This document shows, piece after piece, positions 12,601 through 23,283 of a DNA stretch of 64,000 nt (positions are counted from its first letter, which is position 1; the number at the start of each line of letters is the position of its first letter). The notes beneath the pieces are model-generated. The model did not search any database and had not been told where the DNA came from. It saw only the letters and a list, made by a program, of their open reading frames with translations. The stretch lies in contig JXTC01000023.1 in assembly GCA_002914845.1 (NCBI GenBank), forward strand, positions 290,133-354,132, read 5' to 3'. The stretch is from Trema orientale (taxonomy: Eukaryota > Streptophyta > Magnoliopsida > Rosales > Cannabaceae). The position numbers and the translations under genes are program-made.

Positions 12601-14245
12601 ATTTACTGAGGTAATAAGAAAATAAGTATCTTGAACTTCAAAAGAAAAGAAGATTATCCAAAAAAAAAAAAAAAACAACCATTTGATTTTTTTTTTTTTT
12701 TCCACTTAACTATATTTTAGATGTATAAAAACTTGTGCACATAGACCTCTCTAGACATTACGTAACGTATCACTAGACTCACTTCTATTTTAAATTTAAA
12801 TAATCACATACTCACATGTCAATTCTAGACAGCTACATTATGACACAAAGGGCAACATAACTTTACGTGACAATTTTTGACTAATTGAGATCTTTACTAT
12901 GTATTCGTCGTCCTTGCAAATAGGTGGAACTTAACAACTGGAGCTGCAAGACCCAACCCACAGGGAACTTTCAATGTGTCTAATATTACATTGTCACAGA
13001 CCTTCATCCTCCAAGGCTCAAAGGCTGCAATAGCAGGCCTCCCTCGCTACGCAGTCAACAATGTGTCGTATTACACATTGAATACCCCATTGAAACTGGC
13101 TGATCATTTTCTGAATGGCTCTGGCGTCTACCAACTCGATGCGTTCCCTATTCAATCTGTAAACGACAATGCTGCCTACGGAATTTCTGTCGTTTCCGGA
13201 ACCCACAAAGGCTGGCTTGAGATTGTCTTTAAAAACGCTTTGGATGTTATTGATTCTTGGCATTTGGATGGTTTCGGGTTCTATGTTGTTGGGTGAGTAT
13301 TATTTACCGTCGCTGTCCTTATAACCACACCATTACCAATCAATAGATTACTATTAGTCATACCATTTCTTTCCCGCCCCCCAAAAATAAAATTGAACGA
13401 CACATGTACCTAGGATTTTTTTTTTAATTTTGTGTGGAGATGTACTTAATTACTGTGTACACCATAGATCACCTCATAACATTATCGTTTTGACGTTATC
13501 TCCTGACACACAAAAATGGTAACTATAACCTCTGAATCAAACTGTGATGTAAATATAATCAGGTTTGGGAATGGAGAATGGACACCAGAGCAACGCAGCA
13601 CATACAACCTATATGATACGGTAGTGCGTTCTACAGTGCAAGTGTACCCAGGAGGGTGGACTTCGGTTTATGCATTCTTGGACAACCCTGGAATGTGGAA
13701 CTTGAGGTCACAGCTCTTGAAGAACTGGTTCTTAGGTGAACAACTCTATGTAAGGGTCTTTGACGCTGATCCTAACCCCGCCAAGGAGCGCCCACCGCCT
13801 GAAAACCTTCTTCTTTGCGGTAATACAAAAATTTTCGATCATAATAACACTTGAAATCGCTAAGGAATACTATTCTAGTTTAATACTATACACTAATAAA
13901 AGTATAAGCATATGACTTTATAACACTAGTGGTGTCCACTTAATATTGGTTGATTAATTTAAAATTTTTACTTTCGTTTATTAGAATTTTGTTAACTTTT
14001 CCACTTAAAAACAAAAGAATTTTGTTGACTTTTATTTTTGTTCAGTATGTTGATTACATAAGACTAATTACCACCGTACAGAAAAATAAAAAATGCAAAC
14101 ATATATAGACTATATACCATGTGGTGCAACATACAATATGGATTTTTAGTTAATTTTCGGTGGTTGTTTACGTTCAACAGGGATCTTTGATGAGCCTGAG
14201 GCCCCAGCTAGTGCTCCGTCTCCTACGCCAGTTGCGGGGTGGTGA
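9682..14245 (+). CDS. SKU5-similar monocopper-oxidase-like protein, no GPI signal
   Basis: Exons 9682-9837, 9968-10077, 10688-10958, 11151-11280, 12002-12362, 12924-13292, 13563-13819 and 14181-14245 join to 572 residues, usual for SKU5/SKS proteins. A signal peptide (about residues 1-29) is followed by three cupredoxin-like domains. Family blocks are clear: FPGPLIN, TWNGIQQR, DQIGSFFYFPS, DVHVGQSYSVLV, DNPGMWNLRSQ. The copper ligands of true multicopper oxidases are absent: TWNG replaces HWHG, FYFPS replaces the Y-H-S-H block, and SWHLDGFGF keeps one His of HxxHxH. The family acts in the apoplast or cell wall in directional growth and is thought non-oxidase. The protein ends PVAGW without a hydrophobic tail, so it should be secreted rather than anchored. 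Closest by eye to SKS3-type members. Tandem partner at 16301. Exon 4's start (Trp) is the least certain junction. Confidence 0.9.
11346..11688 (+). mobile_element. SINE in intron 4 of first SKS gene
   Basis: A tRNA-derived SINE, 11358-11676, with a box A-like stretch (tagtctagtggcagcgc, from 11371) and a box B (ggttcgaactggg, near 11415), ending in a short poly(A). It is flanked by a 12-bp target-site duplication, aaatttttggtg, at 11346-11357 and 11677-11688. The head resembles Au-type plant SINEs. It sits in the sense orientation between exons 4 and 5. Confidence 0.85.
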
Positions 14246-16250
14246 TTTGAACTAATGAAGCCTTTGATGAAGTTGTTTTGGACCACAACCGAGCCAGAAA
14301 ATTTGTTTAATTTAAGCATACACTAAAAAAATTTTCTTAGATAAATTTGTTTTTTCCTTCCCTTTTTTTCTTGTTTATATGTAATTTTTTTTCTTTACTT
14401 TTTTCAAATGAACTTGTAATTTAATAACATGTAACTCTAAAAATGATAATCTTAAACACATTAGTTGATAGACTAACATATAGGATTAAAAAGAATTTTT
14501 AGTGAGTCCAACAAAAAATTATCTATAAAAAGTGAGGATCATATCAGGGGCATTATTGAATTTGCTTATAAAATACATGGGTAAAACTTATAATTAATTT
14601 TAGGGGGAAAATTAAACACACAACTGAATTTCTTAAAAAGTTATCAGGTTAAATATTAGAGTTTCACCCGTGTCCCATCTAGCTCCGTCTATATATGCTT
14701 TGCCTATCTATTAATATATAACCCATTAATTATTTTGCGAGGAAAATTCTCTCATTTATTATTTTCTTTCCTTGATTGTCTGGACGTTAAACATATGTGT
14801 GAGTGGATTAATCATCATCATATAACTGGTACTGATTGATCTAATAATCAAATTAATAATCGAAAGGCAATTAGATGTCAGAGGAGTGAACACGCATGTA
14901 GCTAGCCATGGGCTTTAATTAGTACAGTGTTCTCATTAACCCGTACCATGCAACATATATACTAGCGACGAATGGAAGCTGAAGATATATTATTAGATTT
15001 AAACCAAAACAAGATATAGCTATTCAGAAAATTTATATCCATATATATAGACACATAAAAAGAAAATACATTTATCCTTAAAAACTACATTTTGACATCA
15101 AAAAAAAAATGGTTGACGGTTGTGATATTAGTTATTGTTAATTAATTTGAATTTTTCTTTAGATTTGGTAAAACAAAAGGGACCAACCTTTTACATTTAA
15201 AACCAAATTAAGCGACCAGCTTCTTCACCGATATGGATACCTGATGTTGATTATTACCATATCCTCCTCAGGCAAAACGTGCAATCCTGTTATCTCCAAA
15301 AAAAAAAAAAAAAGTTAAATTAATACATTTGCATTCAACAACTACTTTAAATCTAATTTTGAATCCGATGAGATTTAATAAGTAAACTTAAATAGAAGGT
15401 TTCATTTAATATTAGTAGAAAAGTGTAGAATTTTTTTATTTTATTTTTTACGAAAAAGCTAAAGGTGGTTTTTTTTAATCCTATTTTTAAAAGTTCTTTT
15501 TAAAAAATTAAAATAAATTGCGAATATAATTCTTATACTGCATCTTTATTTTTTATGAACCTTATTGGTCCTCTCTCTTTTTAAACCAAAATAAAGATTG
15601 GTTATGAAATGGTATAATTCAAAAATTTAAGATAATACCCGTAACAGTGAGAGAGACCGTTTCATTTCATATATCTCTCCATTTTGATGCAGTACACGGG
15701 GATACTTTTCCATCCCCAGCTAGTAGCTAGGTACATTTTCACGTTTAACCTTCGATTTTTCGTTCTTTGATAGACTTTTATCATAATCTTTTCTTTGAGA
15801 AATATTAATTAAGTCTCATAATAATTGTCAGTATATATGTTTATATACTTGATTTCTATATTATACCTCTCCGATTGATCACTATCGACAAAGCTACACC
15901 TACACAATCATTGTTGTTTTAATTCGTTTTGTACGCGTCTTTTTTGAATACCTTACTGTGCTAAAAAAAAACCAAATGCTTAAAGTCTATTGTGTAACAT
16001 AATATATTCTTGTTTTTTCTTGATGTCATTATAGCTTCGATCTAAATTAATTTATGTTGTTCTCTTGTTTGGTGTTGTTTCGATATTCTCTTCTTTTTAT
16101 GCTTGTCTCTTTGTTCATCTCACTCTGAAAGTTTCACCACAATTAATGTTCTTACTTTAATTAGCAACATTCTAAGGGCCTCTTCTTATAATAATCCCAT
16201 TTGAACAATGCATTTCTTGCTATCTCCGGCTCATCCTACATAATAAAAAC
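14246..16250. other. Intergenic between the tandem SKS genes
   Basis: AT-rich spacer of 2 kb. It carries the 3' UTR of the first gene and the promoter of the second. I see no ORF, repeat with clear ends, or RNA gene in it. No remnant of a GPI-signal exon for the first gene was found just after 14245; the first AG downstream leads directly to a stop. Confidence 0.5.
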
Positions 16251-16251
16251 T

Positions 16252-16259
16252 TATATATA
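16252..16259 (+). promoter_or_regulatory. TATA box of second SKS gene
   Basis: tatatata lies 42-49 bp upstream of the ATG at 16301, giving a very short predicted leader (about 15-20 bases). This is shorter than in the first SKS gene. Confidence 0.5.
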
Positions 16260-16300
16260 GAGCACAAAAATTTTCGTATTACAGGGACAACACAAGCAAT

Positions 16301-19300
16301 ATGGCATCATCCGCCGATGCTCGCCAGCGGTTTTTCCTCTGTGTGATATTTCACTCAGTACTCTTGGCCTTCTATGTAGCCGAAGGCGAAAATTTATCTT
16401 TTGAGTGGCATGTTGCGATTGACAATACTATTAAACCTGTTTCCGTCGATCAACCGGTAAGAATTGCGTCAATTTAAATTTTCTTAGATGCCAGTAAATT
16501 AATTTGAAAGGTTTGATGTCATTTTGTAATAGCTTAATTTTTGTTTTTTTTTTTGTTTTTAATTATTTCTCAATGGTCATTTTTTATGCTGTTATTGAAC
16601 AGGTTATAACCATTAATGGGATGTTCCCTGGCCCCCTTATCAATGCCTCCACCAACGATGAAATTCATGTCAATGTGTTTAATGATATAGCTGATGAGCC
16701 TCTTCTCATGACATGGTAGATTTCTATAATTGAGTACCTTACTAAGTTTGAATATTTATATCTATATAAAGAATTACTTTGGTTGGAATTTAAAATTGGT
16801 CAAGATATAGTAACGAAATATTCTTTCTACACCTATAATAGTATTACTAATTTCGGCCAAAATATTATATACGGGGCTTTCTTCTTTTCTCATAATTGGG
16901 AATTTGTTATAAATTGACACTCTACAACATATAAGTATCCTTAAGTGTACTGATCTTATTATTTAGACCAGAATACAAGTAAATAAGGGAATGCGTTGAG
17001 ATTAATAATTAAGGGGGTCATTTGTTGGCATAGGAACGGCATACAACAAAGACTGAACTCTTGGCAAGATGGAGTTTCAGGTACAAATTGCCCCATACAA
17101 CCCGGCAAGAACTGGACTTATATATTCCAATTGAAAGATCAGATTGGTGGCTTCTTCTACTTCCCTTCCATTAATTTCCAAAAAGCTGGGGGAGGTTTTG
17201 GCCCGATTCGTGTTAACAATCGCGAGGTCATCAGCGTTCCATTCCCCAAACCCGATGCTGAATTCGATCTTCTCATTGGTGATTGGTACCAAAAAAGTTA
17301 CAAGGTATATAAATTCTCATCCATTATCCAGTGTCATATAGTACTTATTCCATCCATGTCACAAACTAGTATATACTTTAAGCTTATTTGGTAACAATTT
17401 TATGTTATATAATTTGTTTTAAAAACGTAAAAAGAATGAGAAAATTTTCTTTAAAAAATATTTGGAGAAACACTTCATAATTCATTATAGAAAACTCTAA
17501 ATTGAAGTGTTACCCAGAAAGCTTTATATGTTTATACATAAATGTATGTGCTTTGAGTATATCACCATCATCGTCATTATTATTATTATTATTATGATTT
17601 GTTTTTATCTTTTATTAAAGAATAGATTTGTAACGCAGGATGTCAGGTCTAGCTTGAACTCCATAATTACGGCGTATATAACTTACCCTGATGGAATTTT
17701 GATGAATGGCAAAGGTCCATACATGGATCCACATACTAAGGTCCACGAGTCATTTACTGTAACAAAAGGTAAAAAAGAACAAACACTTTCATCAATTCAA
17801 CAAAACATTATCTGCAGCGACAGCATTGTTGTCTCACTACGAGGAATAGCAACGGTGAAACTCTATTTGATACCGTTTTATTTCGCTACTTGAAAAATAA
17901 ATTCTAATGACGAAACGATTTATTATTTATTAAAATGTAAGATATTTTAGTAAAGTTCACGTATCAAACAGTGAAATAAATTAATCTTTTGGTTACAGTG
18001 AACCTTGTACATTAATCTTTTACTAAAGTAATTATGTGTATTTATTTAGGGAAAACTTACAGGATCAGGATATCCAACGTGGGCACCAGTTGGAGTTTCA
18101 ATTTCAGGATTCAAAACCATCGAATGGAGTTGGTTGAAACAGAAGGATCATACACCAATCAGATGATGCTGGATTCGCTCGATGTCCACGTCGGACAGTC
18201 TTACTCTGTTCTCGTCACAGCTGATCAAGATGCTGCAGATTACTACATTGTTGCATCCCCTACAATGTATGATAGCGGCAGATATGGCATTGGTGTTCTA
18301 CATTATGATAACTCAACCACACCTGCTACGGGGCCTCTTCCAAGTGGCCCTGATCCGTTCGATGCAGAATTTTCCATCAATCAAGCTAGATCAATCAGGT
18401 AAGTCCCTCCCAAGTCCATTCAACATATTTTGTACGATATGAAAAAAAAAATATATATATATATATATATCGTACATTAATTGTGTGACAAATTTTGAAT
18501 CGTCGGATTTCTTTAAATTTTATCAGATTTACACATACTTTCTTGAATATGGTTGACAATAATTATTCATAAACCAAATCCTTGTTGAATTTGATTTTTC
18601 CAAATGTACATACTACTGGTTAATGTTCCATAATGAAAATTTTTATATTCTGTGCTTTTAAATTTTCAAGCAAAAAATGTAATCTAGCATTGATATATTC
18701 AGCTAGCCAGGTTTGTCCTTTGCTTATGACCAAGTGTGACGTCCATATTTTAGATTTTGACAGTTTAATTGCTATAAAACTCAAGTAATTTTACATATCT
18801 TGACACATTATGAAGAAAATAAAATTGAATAACGTAGTTTAATACTTCTAGTTAGTATTTAATGTTTTTTTTTTTTTTTTTATAATTATCACTCATTAAC
18901 TGTTATACATATAAAATCAATGTCATTCAAGTGGTGAATAGACAGAATTGTCACGATATTCAGTCCAGTAAAATTTGACCTATCATCATGTGCTTTCAAT
19001 TTGGTTTTAAATCATAGTTGAATTGTAATGAATCTCTCATCTACTCATCTATTGTTCCTTATATACCTATACATGTATTTTGTTTTTCCCCCCCTTAAAG
19101 GTGGAATATGACTGCTGGAGCAGCCAGGCCTAATCCACAAGGAACTTTCAACGTAACAAACGTGACAATATCACAAACTTTCATTCTTGGATCTTCATCA
19201 GCTGATATTGGTGGTGTTACTCATTACACCGTCAACAATGTTGCATACCTGACCCCAGAAACCCCCTTGAAATTGGCCGATCACTTCGCCAACACGTCGG

Positions 19301-20283
19301 GAGTATTTGAACTCGACGAATTCTCTACTAATTCGACGAATTCTAACTCGGAACTAGGCACATTTGTCGCATCCGGGACTCACAAAGGTTGGATAGAACT
19401 TGTGTTCCAGAACGGGTTTGATGACATGGATTCTTGGCATTTGGATGGCTTTAGCTTTTATGTTGTTGGGTAAGCATACCTTATAAAAGCCTTTGATCAG
19501 TTACATCAATGTGGTCTCAAATTTTCTAAGTTGGATATTGAAATGTATATACTTTGGTTGTTCAGTTTTGGTTTCGCGGAGTGGAGCTCAGAACTCCGAA
19601 CGACGTATAACCTTTACGATCCGGTTGTCCGGTCCACGGTGCAAGTGTACCCTGGAAGTTGGACTGCAGTGTATGCATACCTGGACAATCCTGGGATGTG
19701 GAATTTGAGATCACAAAACTTGAAAAATTGGTATCTGGGACAAGAGCTTTATGTGAGAGTTTATGATGCTGATCCTAACCCTGCCAAGGAAAGGCCAGCC
19801 CCAGAAGATCTCCTCCTATGTGGTTAGTACTGTCACATATGTCAACCAATTTTTCTCATCCTTTTAAAGTTTTTTTTTTTTTTCCAGTCATTATAATCCT
19901 TTTTTTTTTTTTTTGCCCTTTTTGGCTATGTATGCATGCACCCCTTCGAATTACATGATTTTGTGACATTTTTAGTTTATGGTTTTTCTTTTCTTTTGAT
20001 GTTGTTTTTACAGGGAAGTTTGGACCCCAAGCTCCAGCTCCACCTCCAGCATATTCTGGGCCACCATCTAGTGCATCTACTTTACAGAGTGCATGGTAAT
20101 TTAATTTGATGAAGTAGCTCTTATTATTTTATTGATTTTGAATATTTCTCTTTGAAATTCTTTTTCAATTCGATGTTTAAGTTGCTAATCTATTTAATTT
20201 AATTTTTTTTTAATCTCTTTTGTGTATGCAGGTACCACATTGTGATCATGTCTATTTCTGTGATTCTCTGTCTTTGTCAATAG
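16301..20283 (+). CDS. SKU5-similar protein with GPI-anchor signal
   Basis: Exons 16301-16456, 16603-16715, 17034-17304, 17639-17768, 18050-18398, 19101-19469, 19566-19822, 20014-20095 and 20232-20283 join to 592 residues. Exons 1, 3, 4, 6 and 7 have exactly the lengths seen in the upstream copy, proving a tandem duplication. It has a signal peptide (about 1-27) and three cupredoxin-like domains with the same family blocks and the same loss of copper ligands (TWNG, FYFPS, SWHLDGFSF, DNPGMWNLRSQ). A proline-rich linker (PQAPAPPPAYSGPP) leads to small residues and a hydrophobic tail (YHIVIMSISVILCLCQ), a GPI-attachment signal as in SKU5. The signal is encoded by a separate 52-bp last exon; leaving intron 8 unspliced ends the frame at once after Trp. 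Likely role: anchored on the outer plasma membrane or in the wall. Confidence 0.92.
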
Positions 20284-20704
20284 GTAAAAAATGTTATTCT
20301 GCTATTTAAAAGTAGACTAGAAAGCAGTTTTTTCCTTTTTTTTTTTGTTCAAAGAAAATTGTGTCTCTTGTTTTTTTTTTTTTCTTTTTTTTTTGAGGAT
20401 AAATTGTGTCTCTTGTTTTATTCATATTTTAGGAAATCAATCAACAGGGTCTAAAAACAAAGCCACTCTTCTTTGTTTCACTCCAGAAATAACATTGTAG
20501 ATTAGAGTGTGAGAGGGCTGTATGGTAACAACATAATGAAAATGCCAAAATGGTATTCACATTTTTCCTAGTCTATATAAAAGAGATACAAATCTAGCTT
20601 AGCATTTGAATTTTAATTCTTATGTACAAATATATAATCTGATACCACCATCATCTCCGAGATCTTAGAGACACATAACATATTGCTTAGATGCATGACA
20701 TTAC

Positions 20705-22162
20705 TCAATAGCGGCTTGGGTCCACACCCACCGTTTTAAGTGTCTCTGCATTTCTAGATCTGCAATTAGGTAAAAAAAAAAAAAGAAAAAAAGAAAAACC
20801 CTCTATATGAGCAAGAGATAATATTTAGTATTGTGTAAAATTATGGATACAATCATTAATACTGTTCAATACAAGCTACATTATCACAACACTGTATGAA
20901 AATATTTTATTGGTATATATGAATGTTACATACTCTCTAAATGCATAGTTTTCTCTACACATAATCACTTAGCTATTGGTTGATGAACCCTAATAACCGA
21001 ATCAAAAATTATGTTAAATTACGTAAACCCTTTTTTATAATAACATGCGAGTCCGAAAATTAACATGTGAATATGTAATTAATTAAAAACTAGTTGTGAT
21101 TGCTAACATACCGAGTAAAGGGGTTGGGTCGAACGGGGTCAGGGAGAGTGGGATCAGCATCCTGGATGTGAGCCACCTTCCTGAGAAAGGACTTGTTCAC
21201 AAACTTGTCAGCGGAGCTAATAACAGCATCAGGGTCGTCCACCTCCGGCATTGTCTCTCTCTTCTTCTTGTTTATGTTGACGGCTGGCGAATGTAGGAGT
21301 TGCTGCTTCGCGGTGTGCGTCGCCATTGTCACTGCAGCCACCACCATTCCCATCACCATATAGATAGGTGCAAACTCTCCCTTCATAGCTAGACCCCTGC
21401 CAACAAACACGAGATGATTTGGCTTTTATGGTCTCTGCATTTATGAATATATACATATATATATATATACCACGACGAAATTTCACTAATAAAAATGAAG
21501 AACTAATAGATTTACAAAAATTATTTTTACTTTCTAACATGATCCAATACCAACTTACATCCTAAAGTCTCACAAAGCACTACATAAACAAACTAGTATG
21601 CTGATGGGCAATGAGAAACTTGTGCTCCAAGTTAGTGTGAGACGTGGTCTTATAAAGAAGGGAGCAAATTGGCTTTTTGTATTGGTTTGAACGTGGCACG
21701 GTTGTGAGCCACTCAATTAACTCCTAATGATTTGAGTGAAAAGCTTTTTATGAATAGAAGAAATGGGCAGAGATTGAATCATACACATATAAAATGAAAG
21801 ACTATCTCTTTAGAAAAAAATGTACACACGAAAGATGAAATGCTTAGTAACCTGAATTTAGACTCAGCAGAATGGGCAGCAGCATCCACGGTAGGTGTAA
21901 AAGCTTTCATTTTGGCAGCGGTTGAAGTTGCAAATGATCGGTTTGATCGCATCTGGGTAAGCATTGATCTCCAGTACTTCTGCATACACCCCAAAAATTT
22001 CCATATCACCAAATGCAACATTATATGTCTATATACATATCCATATGTTTACACATAATGTGACACATGAAACAATCAAATTAGAGAAATAATATGATCC
22101 CATTTGAAGAGAACATATTTTCAATTTATTTTTCAGTTACTTACAGTTGCCCTCAAAGCCAT
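20705..22162 (-). CDS. Small B12D/MLRQ-like membrane protein
   Basis: Four exons on the minus strand: 22145-22162, 21852-21979, 21112-21396 and 20705-20759, joining in frame to 161 residues. The first coding exon is only 18 bp (MALRAT) and the last 55 bp, so an ORF search alone would end the protein wrongly. The N-terminus is Arg/Ser-rich (RSNRSFATSTAAK), like a mitochondrial presequence. One membrane segment, about residues 56-75 (PIYMVMGMVVAAVTMATHT), is followed by a polar tail with KKKRETMPEVDDP, FLRKVAHIQDADP and a conserved-looking end TLKTVGVDPSRY. The layout resembles the B12D family (NADH-ubiquinone oxidoreductase MLRQ-subunit-like), but I assign this from general resemblance only. 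A mitochondrial location is an inference. Convergent with the upstream SKS gene, whose stop lies 421 bp away. Confidence 0.72.
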
Positions 22163-22220
22163 TGCGTCAGATATTCAAAGTAAAAGAGTATATTTGGATA
22201 TGATGAAGTTTTGGGTATCG

Positions 22221-22230
22221 TTTATATAGG
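22221..22230 (-). promoter_or_regulatory. TATA box of the B12D-like gene
   Basis: On the minus strand cctatataaa lies about 60 bp upstream of the ATG at 22162, a normal core-promoter position. Confidence 0.6.
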
Positions 22231-22305
22231 GGATTAGGCAGAGAAATGACACTTTTTTTTGGTAGGATATCAAAATAAGGTAACTGTAAAATTATAGAGT
22301 TTATC

Positions 22306-22518
22306 GGTAGATCACCTGGTAATAATGGCAACCGTTTGTGGAGACCACCTTTTATTCCTCAAAGTTGGTTGCAGAGTTTGAATCCTTGTATATCGTTCGG
22401 CCACAACTTTGTTTTCTGATATGCGCTATCGTGTCAGGTGTTTACTCGTCCAATAATCCTTACTTTTAGGGAGTTGATGTCTCCCCACAACTAAAGGGGG
22501 GAAAAAAAGAAAAGAAAA
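22306..22518 (+). mobile_element. Possible SINE remnant
   Basis: A tRNA-like start (tagatcacctggtaataatggc), a weak box B (gagtttgaatcc at about 22374) and an A-rich tail (ggggggaaaaaaagaaaag) occur in the order expected for a SINE. No clear target-site duplication is seen. Just downstream (22605-22670) there is a small direct repeat of ttctggacttcgac-type sequence. Confidence 0.45.
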
Positions 22519-23283
22519 AGCCTTTTATTTTATCTAAGAAAAAAGTATACTTTCACTTTTAAGAAGTAAAAATTGGAGACTTTCCATACATTCTCATGGA
22601 GTTCGACTTCTGGATTTGAAGTTTAAAAAAGTTCTGGACTTCGACTTTGGATTCAAAGTTTAAAAAAGTCGTCCAGTCAAAGCGCTAGTTCAACCACTTT
22701 CAAACTAGTGTTGGTTTGCGATTTGTAGTAACTTTCCAAGAAATTGTTTGTTCAATGATTTTTAGACGTCATTCAATCATTAAAAAATTACGTCACATTA
22801 TTTAGTACACAATTTTGTTCATAAAATTGGTGTCCATGGTATGTACTAAAATTTTGGTTAGTAAAATTGGTGTCCACATACTGACCATTGGAAGCAAATT
22901 TCTTCTTAAGCTTACCATCCGAATATAGCAGTATATTCCAATCAAATAATTGTGCTACAAAATCAAGATTCACCACTTTTTCTGTTCACTAACTTGGCTA
23001 AATCTTAGACCTTCGATATGATCCAGAGTATTAGTGCATATAGAAAGAAAACAAATTTAAAAGCACGTCTCCATGCCATGTTGGAGTTACCTAAGACACA
23101 GCAAGAAAGTAAGCGGTTAGGATTATCCAAAACCTGAGGACAAGAAATACTATAAGCACAACTTATTCTTAACAAGCAAACTATTTGGTAAAACGAGAAG
23201 CAATTAACTTAAAACTCATTTCAATACGGTACATTAAATGAGAAGGAAACCACAAGCCACTTCTACAGTTGACCAAACCACAT

